This document shows, piece after piece, positions 41,906 through 51,117 of a stretch of DNA of 64,000 bases. Made by a program: the position numbers and the translations under genes. Position 1 is the stretch's first letter. Each line of letters begins with the position of its first letter. The stretch comes from Streptomyces justiciae. GTDB taxonomy: Bacteria > Actinomycetota > Actinomycetes > Streptomycetales > Streptomycetaceae. The DNA lies in NCBI RefSeq assembly GCF_015163075.1, contig NZ_JADDXU010000011.1, positions 124,001 through 188,000 on the forward strand, in the 5' to 3' direction. Under the pieces are notes generated by a model, which saw only the letters and a program-made list of their open reading frames with translations, did no database searches and was not told the origin of the DNA.

Positions 41906-43297
41906 ATGCCCAACTTCGCCTCCGCGTCCACCCCTTCGCCGATGAGCCGTCGGCTGTTCCTCAGCACCACGGGCGCCCTGTCGCTCGGCGCCGCCCTGAC
42001 CGCGTGCGGCGGCGGCGACTCCGGCGGCTCCACGGCCGCCGCCAAGCCGGTCGCCCAGGCCGACATCGACAAGGCGATGACGACGCCGACCGAGCTGACG
42101 TTCTGGACGTGGGTCCCGAACATCGCGAAGGAAGTCGCCCTGTTCGAGAAGAAGTACCCGGCCGTCAAGGTCAAGGTCGTCAACGCCGGTCAAGGCACGC
42201 CCCAGTACACGAAGTTGCGGACGGCCCTGAAGGCCGGCAGCGGCGCCCCGGACATGGTGCAGATCGAGTACCAGGCCATCCCCACCTTCACGATCACCGA
42301 CAGCCTGCTGGATCTGCGCCCGTACGGCGCCGCGGCACTCAAGTCGACGTTCGTGGACTGGACTTGGGGCCAGGTCAGCGGAGCTGACGGCCAGATCTGG
42401 GCGATACCGCAGGACACCGGCCCGATGGGCATGCTGTACCGCAAGGACATCTTCGACGAGCACGGCATCGAAGTGCCCACCACCTGGGACGAGTTCGCGG
42501 CCGCCGCCCGCAAGCTGCACAAGGCGGACCCGGACGTCTACCTCACCAACCTCGCCGCCAACCAGGTCGCCGCCTGGCACGGTCTGCTCTGGCAGGCGGG
42601 CGCCAAGCCGTACGCCTCCTCCGGCAAGAGCGACCTCACCATCAGCGTCGACGACGCCGTCTCCCGCAAGCTGGGCTCCTATTGGGGCGGCCTGGCGAAG
42701 GAGGGCGTCATCGGCGTGGAACCCGACTTCACGGACTCCTGGTACGCCGCCCTGAACAAGGGCAAGTACGCCACTTGGATCACCGCCGCCTGGGGGCCGG
42801 TGTTCCTGTCCGGTTCCGCCAAGGCCACGGCCGGCAAGTGGCGGGCGGCGCCGCTGCCGCAGTGGGACGCGGCCAAGCCCAGTTCGGGCAACTGGGGCGG
42901 CTCCACGACCGCGGTCATCCGCTCCACCAAGAACCCCATCGCCGCCGCCGTGTTCGCGCAGTTCCTCAACAGCGACCCGGCCAGCGCGAAGATGTTCGCC
43001 ACCGATCAGTTCTTCTTCCCCGCCACCAAGGCCCTGCTCACGGACGCCGAGTTCGTCGGGGACACACCCTCCTTCTACGGCGGCCAGAAGGTCAACCAGG
43101 TCTTCGCCGACATCAGCTCCACCGTCAACTCCTCTTTCCAGTGGCCTCCGTTCCTCGACCAGGCGGCGACCGACTGGACGGAGACCGTCGGCAAGTCCCT
43201 CGCCGACCACACCGACACCGTCCGCGCGCTCGGCAGCTGGCAGTCGCGCATGACGACGTACGCCAAGAACCAGGGCTTCACCGTCAAGGGGAGCTGA
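41906..43297 (+). CDS. Sugar ABC transporter substrate-binding lipoprotein
   Basis: A 463-residue family-1 extracellular solute-binding protein. The signal (MSRRLFLSTTGALSLGAALTAC) ends in a lipobox, so the mature protein begins at the lipid-bound cysteine. LTFWTWVPNIAKEVALFEKKYP and WAIPQDTGPMGMLYRKDIF are typical of the family. It delivers oligosaccharides to the two permeases that follow. GGGAG lies before the ATG at 41906; an internal ATG at 41942 directly before the signal is possible. The stop is two bases from the permease start. Confidence 0.88.
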   Translation: MPNFASASTPSPMSRRLFLSTTGALSLGAALTACGGGDSGGSTAAAKPVAQADIDKAMTTPTELTFWTWVPNIAKEVALFEKKYPAVKVKVVNAGQGTPQYTKLRTALKAGSGAPDMVQIEYQAIPTFTITDSLLDLRPYGAAALKSTFVDWTWGQVSGADGQIWAIPQDTGPMGMLYRKDIFDEHGIEVPTTWDEFAAAARKLHKADPDVYLTNLAANQVAAWHGLLWQAGAKPYASSGKSDLTISVDDAVSRKLGSYWGGLAKEGVIGVEPDFTDSWYAALNKGKYATWITAAWGPVFLSGSAKATAGKWRAAPLPQWDAAKPSSGNWGGSTTAVIRSTKNPIAAAVFAQFLNSDPASAKMFATDQFFFPATKALLTDAEFVGDTPSFYGGQKVNQVFADISSTVNSSFQWPPFLDQAATDWTETVGKSLADHTDTVRALGSWQSRMTTYAKNQGFTVKGS

Positions 43298-43298
43298 G

Positions 43299-44177
43299 AT
43301 GACCGCCGTACGCCGCCGCCGGGCGGCCGGACCCCTGTTCGTCGCCCCGTTCCTGGCCCTGTTCCTGCTGCTCTTCCTCGCCCCGCTCGGCTACGCCGCC
43401 TACCTCAGCCTGTTCCAGAACCGGCTCATCGGCGGCAACGTCTTCGTCGGCCTCGACAACTACACCCAGGCCCTGCGCGATCCCCAACTCCTGCACGGCG
43501 TGGGCCGGGTGGCGCTGTTCTTCGTCATCCAGGTGCCGTTGATGCTGCTGCTGGCGCTGCTGTTCGCGCTCGCCCTGGACAGCGGCCTGCTGCGGCTCGC
43601 GCGGGTGATCCGGCTGGGCATCTTCGTCCCGTACGCCGTGCCGAGCGTGGTCGCCGCCCTCATGTGGGGCTATCTGTACGGGCCGGACTTCGGCCCGTTC
43701 GCCCAGCTGAGCCGCGATCTGGGGCTGCCCGCCCCGGACTTCCTCAGCGACGGCTGGATGCTCGGCAGCCTCGCGAACATCGTGACCTGGGAGTTCGTCG
43801 GCTACAACATGATCATCCTGTATGCGGCGCTGCGCACCATCCCCCAGGAGCTGTACGAGGCGGCCGCGATGGACGGAGCGGGCGCCTGGCGCATCGCCTG
43901 GTCGGTCAAACTCCCCGCGCTGCGGCCCGCGTTGCTGCTCACCCTGCTGTTCTCCGTCATCGGCAGCTTCCAGCTGTTCAACGAACCCAACCTGCTGATG
44001 AAGATCGCCCCGGACGTCATCAGCTCCTCCTACACCGCCAACCTCTACGCCTACTCCCTCGCCTTCACCGGTCAGCAGGTCAACTACGCGGCCACGGTCT
44101 CCTTCCTCCTCGGCCTCGTCATCGTGATCGCCTCCTACGCCGTCCTGCTCACCGCGAACCGCAGGAGGACCCCGTGA
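43299..44177 (+). CDS. Sugar ABC transporter permease (MalF type)
   Basis: A 292-residue permease with six membrane segments, from LFVAPFLALFLLLFLAPLGY to VSFLLGLVIVIASYAVLL. The EAA loop reads EAAAMDGAGAWRIAWSV, the contact site for the ATPase. It is translationally tied to the binding protein (one base between stop and ATG) and to the next permease (GTGA overlap). Confidence 0.9.
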   Translation: MTAVRRRRAAGPLFVAPFLALFLLLFLAPLGYAAYLSLFQNRLIGGNVFVGLDNYTQALRDPQLLHGVGRVALFFVIQVPLMLLLALLFALALDSGLLRLARVIRLGIFVPYAVPSVVAALMWGYLYGPDFGPFAQLSRDLGLPAPDFLSDGWMLGSLANIVTWEFVGYNMIILYAALRTIPQELYEAAAMDGAGAWRIAWSVKLPALRPALLLTLLFSVIGSFQLFNEPNLLMKIAPDVISSSYTANLYAYSLAFTGQQVNYAATVSFLLGLVIVIASYAVLLTANRRRTP

Positions 44178-45103
44178 CGACCACGACCCCGACGGCCACT
44201 GCCGCCCCCAAGGCCGCCGCACCCGAGCCCACCCCGCGCAGGGCACGGCGCCGCTCGCGCCGCAGCACCCCGCTGACCATCGCCATGCTGGCCGCGCTCG
44301 CCTACTTCCTGCTCCCTCTGTTCTGGCTGCTCATCGCCTCGACCAAGAGCACCCAGGACCTGTTCAACAGCTTCGGCCTGTGGTTCTCCCACGCCCCGCA
44401 GCTGCTGACCAACATCAAGGAGACGTTCACGCAGGACGACGGTGTCTTCGTGCACTGGCTGCTCAACACGGTGCTGTACGCCGTCGTCAGCGCGGTCGGC
44501 GCGGCCCTGCTCGCGGCGGCGGGCGGGTACGGGTTCGCCAAGTTCCGCTTCCGCGGCGACCGGTTCGCCTTCAACCTGGTCCTGGGCGCCGTCATGGTCC
44601 CGACCACGGCCCTGGCGATCCCGACCTACCTGCTGTTCGCCAAAGCCGGCCTGGTCAACACCCCGTGGGCGATCATCCTGCCGTCCCTGGTCAACCCGTT
44701 CGGCCTCTATCTGATGCGCATCTACGCCGCCGACGCCGTCCCGGACAGCCTCCTGGAGGCCGCCCGCATCGACGGCGCCGGCGAGGCCCGCATCTTCTTC
44801 CGCATCGCCCTGCGACTGCTCGGCCCCGGCCTGGTGACGGTGCTGCTGTTCACGCTCGTGGCGACCTGGAACAACTACTTCCTGCCGCTGATCATGCTCA
44901 ACGACCCCGATCTGTACCCGATCACGGTCGGCCTGGCCTCCTGGGCCGCGCAGGCCCAGAACGGCGGCGCCGGAGCCAGCAGCGACATGCTCGCGCTCGT
45001 CGTGACCGGCTCGCTGCTCTCCATCGTGCCACTCGTCGTGGCCTTCCTGATGCTCCAGCGCTACTGGCAGAGCGGCCTGGCCGCCGGCGGCGTCAAGCAG
45101 TGA
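44174..45103 (+). CDS. Sugar ABC transporter permease (MalG type)
   Basis: A 309-residue permease with a long basic, Ala/Pro-rich N-terminus and six membrane segments (first LTIAMLAALAYFLLPLFWLL, last LLSIVPLVVAFLML). The EAA loop is LLEAARIDGAGEARIFFRIAL. Paired with the MalF-type permease. No ATPase gene follows, so a shared MsiK-type ATPase elsewhere probably powers the system. Confidence 0.9.
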   Translation: MTTTTPTATAAPKAAAPEPTPRRARRRSRRSTPLTIAMLAALAYFLLPLFWLLIASTKSTQDLFNSFGLWFSHAPQLLTNIKETFTQDDGVFVHWLLNTVLYAVVSAVGAALLAAAGGYGFAKFRFRGDRFAFNLVLGAVMVPTTALAIPTYLLFAKAGLVNTPWAIILPSLVNPFGLYLMRIYAADAVPDSLLEAARIDGAGEARIFFRIALRLLGPGLVTVLLFTLVATWNNYFLPLIMLNDPDLYPITVGLASWAAQAQNGGAGASSDMLALVVTGSLLSIVPLVVAFLMLQRYWQSGLAAGGVKQ

Positions 45104-45135
45104 CCCCCACACCCCATCCTCCGGAGGATTCCTTC

Positions 45136-47262
45136 ATGGCGGCTCTGCCTGCCCGCGTCCTGTTCGGCGCCGCGTACTACCACGAGTACCAGCCCTACGA
45201 CCGCCCCGCCGAACGCCTCAAGACCGACCTGGACCTGATGGCCGACGCCCATGTCACCGTGATCCGGGTCGGGGAGTCGGTGTGGTCGACCTGGGAGCCG
45301 TCGAGCGGCCGCTTCGACCTGGACTGGCTCCAGCCCGTCCTCGACGGCGCCCACGAGCGCGGCATCTCCGTCGTCCTCGGCACCCCCACGTACGCGGTGC
45401 CGCCGTGGCTGGCCCGCCAGTACCCGGAGATCACCGGCGAGGCCGGCACCGGCGACCGGATCGGCTGGGGCGGACGCCAGGAGGTCGACTTCACCCACCC
45501 GGCGTTCCGCTTCCACGCCGAGCGCGTCATCCGCAAGATCGTCGCCCGGTACGCCGGCCACCCCGCGGTCATCGGCTTCCAGGTCGACAACGAGCCCGGC
45601 CTGCACCTGTTCCACAACCACGGCGTCTTCCAGCGCTTCGTCGACCATCTGCGGGAAAAGTACGGCGACATCGAGACCCTCAACCGCGAATGGGGGCTGG
45701 TCTACTGGTCCCACCGTCTGTCCACGTGGGCCGACCTGTGGACGCCGGACGGCAACCAGCAGCCCCAGTACGACGTCGCCTGGCGGGAGTTCCAGGCGCG
45801 GCAGGTCACCGAGTTCATCGGCTGGCAGGCCGACATCGTCCGCGAGTACGCCGCCGAGGACCAGTTCGTCACCACCTGCATCTCCTACACCCGACCCGGG
45901 GTGGAGGACGACGAGCTCACCGACCGGCTCGACATCGCCTCCGGCAACCCCTACTACGACATGCAGGACGGCCTGCTGCTGCCCGATCCGACGCCCGACG
46001 GGCACGAGCAGATCTGGAAGACCACCGGCGTGTGGGCGCTGTACCAGACCGCCGACTGGATGTTCTCCTCCCGCCAGGAACCGTTCCTGGTCACCGAGAC
46101 CAACGCCGGTTCCATCGGCTTCCCCTGGGACAACCGCCCCGCCTACGACGGCCAGTGGCGCCAGGCGGCCTGGGCGCTGGTCGCCCGCGGCGCCCGCATG
46201 ATCGAGTACTGGCACTGGCACACGCTGCACTTCGGCGCCGAGACCTATTGGGGCGGCATCCTGCCCCACACCGGCCGGCCGGGGCGCACGTACGCCGAAC
46301 TCGCCCGTCTGGGCGCCGAGTTCGAGACCGCCGGTCCGCTGGTCGCCGGTCTTGAACCGGACGCGGACATCACGATGGTGTACTCGACGCCGAGCAAGTG
46401 GCTGATGCAGAAGTACCCGCCGCTGTCCCAGCCGGACGGCAGCCCGGACCCGGCGGCCTACCACCGCTTCTTCGACCCGTTCTACCGCGGCGCGTTCGAG
46501 GCCGGCCGCCAGGTCCGCATCGTCCACGCCCGCCGGCTGCACGACCCGCGCGGCGAACGGGAGGAACTCGCCCCCGAGGAGGCCGTACGCCGCCATCCCG
46601 TCCTCGTCGTCGCGGCCCTGTACCTCGCCGCCGACTCGACCCTGGACTGGCTGGCCGCCTACGCGCACGCCGGCGGCCATCTGGTCCTGGGCCCGCGCAC
46701 CGGCTACGCCGACCACGAGGCACGCGCCCGCGCCGAACGCGCCCCAGGGCGTCTCGCCGAGCACGCGGGCGTCTCCTACGACGAGTTCAGCAACCTCGCC
46801 CAGGACATCCCGGTGCGCCCGGCACCCGGCAGCCCGCTGCACCTGCCCGCCGACGCCACGGCGACCCGCTGGGCGGACGGCCTCACCGTCGCCGACGCCG
46901 ACGTGCTGGCCGGCTACGACCATCCGCACTTCGGCCGCTGGCCCGCGGCCACCACCCGACGTCACGGCGCGGGCCGTATCACCTGCGTGGGCACCGTCCC
47001 CGGCCGCGCCTTCGCCCGCGAACTGGCCGCCTGGCTGGCCCCGGCCGCGCCCGGAGCCTGGCGGGACCTCCCGGCGTCCGTCACCGCGACCACCGGAACG
47101 GCCGCCGACGGCCGCCGCGTCCACGTCGTCCACAACTGGAACTGGCAACCGGCCGTCGTCCAGGCCCCCGTGGACCTCACCGACGTCCTGACCGGTTCCG
47201 CCGTCCCCGCCGGGACCGCACTGGACCTCGGCCCGTGGGACGTCCGCGTCCTGGTCGCCTGA
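45136..47262 (+). CDS. GH42 beta-galactosidase
   Basis: A 708-residue GH42 enzyme without a signal peptide, so it acts on imported sugars. The catalytic acid is in QVDNEPGLH and the nucleophile in VTETNAGS, within an (alpha/beta)8 barrel that starts FGAAYYHEYQP. A trimerisation domain (VVAALYLAADS region) and a C-terminal strand domain follow, a normal length for the family. GGAGG precedes the ATG at 45136. It likely releases galactose from galacto-oligosaccharides or, as some GH42 members do, acts on alpha-L-arabinopyranosides. Confidence 0.92.
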   Translation: MAALPARVLFGAAYYHEYQPYDRPAERLKTDLDLMADAHVTVIRVGESVWSTWEPSSGRFDLDWLQPVLDGAHERGISVVLGTPTYAVPPWLARQYPEITGEAGTGDRIGWGGRQEVDFTHPAFRFHAERVIRKIVARYAGHPAVIGFQVDNEPGLHLFHNHGVFQRFVDHLREKYGDIETLNREWGLVYWSHRLSTWADLWTPDGNQQPQYDVAWREFQARQVTEFIGWQADIVREYAAEDQFVTTCISYTRPGVEDDELTDRLDIASGNPYYDMQDGLLLPDPTPDGHEQIWKTTGVWALYQTADWMFSSRQEPFLVTETNAGSIGFPWDNRPAYDGQWRQAAWALVARGARMIEYWHWHTLHFGAETYWGGILPHTGRPGRTYAELARLGAEFETAGPLVAGLEPDADITMVYSTPSKWLMQKYPPLSQPDGSPDPAAYHRFFDPFYRGAFEAGRQVRIVHARRLHDPRGEREELAPEEAVRRHPVLVVAALYLAADSTLDWLAAYAHAGGHLVLGPRTGYADHEARARAERAPGRLAEHAGVSYDEFSNLAQDIPVRPAPGSPLHLPADATATRWADGLTVADADVLAGYDHPHFGRWPAATTRRHGAGRITCVGTVPGRAFARELAAWLAPAAPGAWRDLPASVTATTGTAADGRRVHVVHNWNWQPAVVQAPVDLTDVLTGSAVPAGTALDLGPWDVRVLVA

Positions 47263-47291
47263 CCCCACCGACCCGACCTCGAGGAGAAGAC

Positions 47292-49097
47292 ATGCTCAGC
47301 AGAAGACCGGCCCAGGCACTCGGCACCGTCCTGGCCGCGTCGGCCATGCTGGCCCTGCCCATGGCCAGTGCCCAGGCGTACAACCCGACGGGCGGCATCC
47401 TCTACCAACTCGGCGACGAGCCCTGCCTCAAGGGGCGCGGCAACTGCGCCGTCTACCCCAAGTCGGCTCAGCTGCCCAGCGGACGGCTGGTCGCCTCGTT
47501 CGAGAAGTCGACGGTCGTGCCGGCCACGGGCTCCGCGGACCGGCAGACGCTGCCCGTCTACAAGAGCGACGACGACGGCACCTCGTGGCAGCAGCTGTCC
47601 GAGGTGAAGGCTCCGGCGTACCTCTCCAACGACCCCAAGTACGCGAAGTACACGAGCAATTGGACGAACCCCTACCTCTACGTCCTCCCGCAGGACGTCG
47701 GGACCCTGCGGCGCGGCACGCTGCTGCTCGCGAGTGTGGTCTCGGGCGACGACGCCTACTACCAGGAGCACAAGGCCGCCGACCCGAACTGGGTCCCGTC
47801 CAACGACGGCGACCGCAGCGACATGGCGATCGCCCTGTACTCCAGCACCGACGACGGCGTGACCTGGCGTGTCGTCAACGTCATCGCGACCGGTGGCTGG
47901 CAGGGCGGCAGCGCGGGCGCGATCGGGCGGAACGTCGCGACGGCCAACACGACCCGGCAGGTGGACCCGCTCTGGGAGCCGTATCTCATGGTCCACCAGG
48001 GCCGGTTGGTCTGCTACTACTCCGACGAGAACGACTACACCGGCTTCGACCCGGTCACCGGCGTCCCCACCCTGGACCCGGCCAACGACACCGCACCCGA
48101 CTCGCACGGGCAGATCCTCGTCCACAAGACCTGGGACGGCCGCAGCACCCGCTGGAGCAGTCCCGTCGTCGATGTCCCCGGTCTGACGCAGGACATGGGC
48201 AGCGGCAAGACGGAGATCGGTGGTGGCCGGCCGGGGATGACGAACGTCGTGCGGACGACGGACGGCAAGTGGCTGCTGACGTACGAGTACTGGGGCGGCG
48301 GCGCCAACATCCGGTACCGGCTCGCCGACGACCCGCTGAAGTTCTACGCCGGCTCCACCACCGACGGTGCCATCACCTCGCTGCCGGTCGACCCCGGCAG
48401 CCGTCCGCTCGCCACCGGCGGCAGCCCCGTGATCATCCGGCTCCCCGGCGGGCGCCTGGTCTACAACGCGGCCGGCAGCGGCGACGTCTGGGTCAACGAC
48501 AGCGGGCGCGCCGACGGGCTGTGGAAGGAGTACCAGACGACCTCGCCGGCCGGGTACAGCCGCAACCTCCAGTACGTCCGTGGCACCGGCCGCGTCGCGA
48601 TCCTCAACAACCAGGGCACGTCGACGATCGCCTTCGCCGAGGTCGACCTGGGCCATTCGGCGGGCACCTACTACCGGTTGGTGAACCGCACGACCGGCCA
48701 GGTCATCGGCACCGGGAACAAGACCAACGACGCCAACCTCGGCAACGGCGACGTCCCCGACGTACGGCTGGAGAAGGCCGGTTCCGCCGCGAACCCGGAC
48801 ACCCAGTACTGGCATGTGGTGACCGAGCCGAACGGCGGCGTCAGTCTGCTGAACAAGTCGGGCGGCCGGGCGGCGGCGATCTGGACGGGCAACGCGACCG
48901 CCGGACAGCGCATCGGCCAGTGGGTCGACAACAGCCCGACCGGCAGCTGGAAGCTCATCAAGACGGCCGACGGTTTCTACCGGCTCCAGTCGGTCAAGAA
49001 CCCGAGCCTGTACCTGACCGGCGCGTCCGCCGACGCCCCCCTCACCCTCCAGAACGCGGCGACGGACGGTTCGCAGGACTGGAAGCTCGCCAAGTAG
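47292..49097 (+). CDS. Secreted GH93-like beta-propeller enzyme with ricin-type domain
   Basis: A 601-residue secreted protein with a signal peptide ending near ASAQA. A sialidase-fold beta-propeller follows, with Asp-box motifs SDDDGTSW and STDDGVTW. PLWEPYLMVHQGRLVCYYSDE and RPGMTNVVRTTDGKWLLTYEY resemble GH93 exo-arabinanases. The last 130 residues form a ricin-B-like (CBM13-type) carbohydrate-binding domain (YYRLVNRTTGQVIGTG, YRLQSVKNPSLYL). Together with GH42 and the transporter, this suggests use of arabinan or arabinogalactan side chains. GAGGAGAAG lies before the ATG at 47292. The exact substrate is inferred. Confidence 0.78.
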   Translation: MLSRRPAQALGTVLAASAMLALPMASAQAYNPTGGILYQLGDEPCLKGRGNCAVYPKSAQLPSGRLVASFEKSTVVPATGSADRQTLPVYKSDDDGTSWQQLSEVKAPAYLSNDPKYAKYTSNWTNPYLYVLPQDVGTLRRGTLLLASVVSGDDAYYQEHKAADPNWVPSNDGDRSDMAIALYSSTDDGVTWRVVNVIATGGWQGGSAGAIGRNVATANTTRQVDPLWEPYLMVHQGRLVCYYSDENDYTGFDPVTGVPTLDPANDTAPDSHGQILVHKTWDGRSTRWSSPVVDVPGLTQDMGSGKTEIGGGRPGMTNVVRTTDGKWLLTYEYWGGGANIRYRLADDPLKFYAGSTTDGAITSLPVDPGSRPLATGGSPVIIRLPGGRLVYNAAGSGDVWVNDSGRADGLWKEYQTTSPAGYSRNLQYVRGTGRVAILNNQGTSTIAFAEVDLGHSAGTYYRLVNRTTGQVIGTGNKTNDANLGNGDVPDVRLEKAGSAANPDTQYWHVVTEPNGGVSLLNKSGGRAAAIWTGNATAGQRIGQWVDNSPTGSWKLIKTADGFYRLQSVKNPSLYLTGASADAPLTLQNAATDGSQDWKLAK

Positions 49098-49114
49098 CCC
49101 TCTTCGGGGCGGGG

Positions 49115-49555
49115 TCAGGCCTCCTCGACCGTTGCCGTGACCGGCGTGCCGATCTCCACTGTGCGGCTGACCGTGCAGAGCCGGTCGTGGGAGGTCTTGA
49201 CCGCCCTCGGCAGGATCGCCCGGGCGCGATCGGCGCCCCCTCCTTCGGGGAAGGCGACCGAGAAGGTGACCGTGAGGTCGGTCAGCCGGTTGCCGAGGTC
49301 GTCGCTGACCTTGTTGCCGGCGACCGTCACCGAGAACTCGGAGGGTTCCGCGTGCCGGCTGGTCGCGATGTCGACGTCCACGGCCGTACAGCCGCCGATC
49401 GCGGCGAGCAGCAACTCGACCGGGGTGAACTCGGTGTCGCCGTCGGCACCCGAGCCGGTGCCGAAGCTGATGGTGCCGCCGCGGGTGTTGGTCGCGGTGA
49501 AGTGGCCGGTGCTGGTTCGCTCGACGGTGACGGTGCGCAGGGGGTTGTCGGTCAT
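49115..49555 (-). CDS. OsmC/Ohr-family protein
   Basis: A 146-residue OsmC-family protein, thiol-dependent peroxidases for organic hydroperoxides. The first part has TVTVERTSTGHFTATN and FTPVELLLAAIGGCTAVDVDI, where the cysteine is one of the redox pair. The second cysteine is in SHDRLCTVSRTVEIG. The ATG at 49555 precedes the first strand; a longer in-frame start exists upstream but is unlike the family. It ends 18 bases from the convergent propeller gene. Confidence 0.88.
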   Translation of the reverse strand: MTDNPLRTVTVERTSTGHFTATNTRGGTISFGTGSGADGDTEFTPVELLLAAIGGCTAVDVDIATSRHAEPSEFSVTVAGNKVSDDLGNRLTDLTVTFSVAFPEGGGADRARAILPRAVKTSHDRLCTVSRTVEIGTPVTATVEEA

Positions 49556-49596
49556 GCCGTCGACCTTACGGGTACGACGCACGTGCGCGGCGTTCG

Positions 49597-50322
49597 TCAT
49601 TGCCGCATTTCCGCGAGTTCCGCGCCGTCGGCTCCGTAGACGCGGAAGAGGGGGCCGTTCGACGGCCGGACCAGCCTCTTTCGCTCGTCCTCGCTCACCG
49701 GCGCGCTGATGGCGTACGAGCTCACGAACGAGGGCCGTCCGGGCAGCCGGACGATGGGAAGGACGGTGGTCCGGCCTTGCTGGGTCATCGTGATGCGGGT
49801 GGCGGGAGTCTTCCCGGTGTAGACGAACACGGACACCACTCCTTTCGGGAACGAGTACCAGTCGAGGGTCATGGGCACGGCGCCGCCCGGATCCTCCACG
49901 TCCACCGGCCCCACACAGGTCGGCTCGGGGTCCAGCGGGTGCTTGGGGCAGTACTCCCGCTCCTTCAGCAGGTACCACATGCCCAGTCCGACATCGATCC
50001 GCTCCCCGGGGCGCACCACGCGGACCGGCGACGGGGCGTCGCCCGACTCGGACGAGAGGGACGGCAGGGGGGTCGGCGAGTCGGCGGTGCTGACGGTGCG
50101 GGAGGAGGTGGCGTCCTGGTCGAGGGCCAGCTTGCCGGCCACCGGAATCAGCAGCAGCGCGGCCACGGAGACGGCCGCCACCCTGCGGCGCCGTCTGATG
50201 GCCGCCGCCCGGCGCACGATCCCCTCCCTCGGGAACGCCGGAGGCGCGCAGCCCCTCACTGCCTCGTCCAGCATCCGCCGCAGCTCGGGCTTCGGCGGCC
50301 GCGGCGAGAGGTCGGTCTCCAT
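49597..50322 (-). CDS. Membrane partner of the adjacent sigma factor (anti-sigma-like)
   Basis: A 241-residue protein with a short cytoplasmic N-terminus (LRRMLDEAVRG), a basic segment (RRAAAIRRRRRVAAV), one membrane helix (about residues 50-68) and a large outside domain with two cysteines (EREYCPKHPLDPEPTCVG). It is directly downstream of the sigma-factor gene with about 12 bases between stop and ATG, the usual place of an anti-sigma factor. No zinc-binding motif is visible, so the link is by context. GTG 50331 is an alternative start. Confidence 0.65.
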   Translation of the reverse strand: METDLSPRPPKPELRRMLDEAVRGCAPPAFPREGIVRRAAAIRRRRRVAAVSVAALLLIPVAGKLALDQDATSSRTVSTADSPTPLPSLSSESGDAPSPVRVVRPGERIDVGLGMWYLLKEREYCPKHPLDPEPTCVGPVDVEDPGGAVPMTLDWYSFPKGVVSVFVYTGKTPATRITMTQQGRTTVLPIVRLPGRPSFVSSYAISAPVSEDERKRLVRPSNGPLFRVYGADGAELAEMRQ

Positions 50323-50334
50323 GTCTGACACTCC

Positions 50335-50925
50335 CTACTCCCCGTGCGTCATGGTGGCGGCGTACTCGGACAGCGCCGCGCTGGAGCGCAGCTTCTTCAG
50401 CGCCCGGCTGGCCTGGCTCTTCACCGTGCCGACCGAGCAGCCGAGGATGTGTGCCGTCTGCTGTTCGCTCAGGCACTCCCAGTAGCGCAGCACGACGATG
50501 GCCCGCTGCCGGGGCGGCAGGGTGGCGAGGGCGGCGAAGAGCTCCGACCGGGTGTCGTAGCTGTCGGGCCGGCCGGCGTCACCGGTGGGGCTGCGCTGTT
50601 CGGGCAGGTGGGGCGTGAGGAGTTGCACGACCCGTCGTTTGCGCTGCCGGGTGGTGTTGTTGTTGATCAGGGCACGTCGGACGTACTGGTCGGGTGCGTC
50701 CAGGGTGCGTATGTGGGACCAGCGCAGATAGATCTTCGCCAGCGTGACCTGGACGAGGTCCTCCGCCTCGTGATGGTCGCCGTTGGTCAACAGGTAGGCG
50801 GTGCGCAGCAGCCGGGGCCATCGCACGGCCGCATAGGTCTCGAAGTCCCGCAGATCGTCCCGCGGCAGCTCCGCCTCGCCACCCCCTCCCGCGCCGTCCC
50901 CCGATTCCCCGTCCACGTCCCGCAC
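50335..50925 (-). CDS. SigE-family RNA polymerase sigma factor
   Basis: A 196-residue SigE-family (ECF) sigma factor. Region 2 reads DFETYAAVRWPRLLRTAYLLTNG, then HHEAEDLVQVTLAKIYLRW; region 4 reads LPPRQRAIVVLRYWECLSEQQTAHILGCSVGTVKSQASRALKKLR. The GTG at 50925 is preferred because AGAGAGG lies upstream; the frame is open further to 51045. It is paired with a membrane protein downstream that may control it. Confidence 0.85.
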   Translation of the reverse strand: MRDVDGESGDGAGGGGEAELPRDDLRDFETYAAVRWPRLLRTAYLLTNGDHHEAEDLVQVTLAKIYLRWSHIRTLDAPDQYVRRALINNNTTRQRKRRVVQLLTPHLPEQRSPTGDAGRPDSYDTRSELFAALATLPPRQRAIVVLRYWECLSEQQTAHILGCSVGTVKSQASRALKKLRSSAALSEYAATMTHGE

Positions 50926-51117
50926 CGCCTCTCTTCGATCGGCGGTGGGCGTACAAGTGCTGGTCGTCGCACGCACCCTGAGTTCCCCCGATTCCGTCCA
51001 CTGCCGCGCGCTGGTCAGGCGCGCGTGAGCTCCTCCCTGTAACACCGCTCGCGAAGGCCTCAGGTTGCATGCGCGACGAATTCGGGCCGCGCACGCGACC
51101 GACCGCTGGGGAGCCGG

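Noticed and set aside
49540..49552. TTGTCGGTC on the plus strand as a further damage-type promoter
   Set aside because: The ninth base differs, no TAnnnT follows at eight bases, and no plus-strand gene starts downstream.
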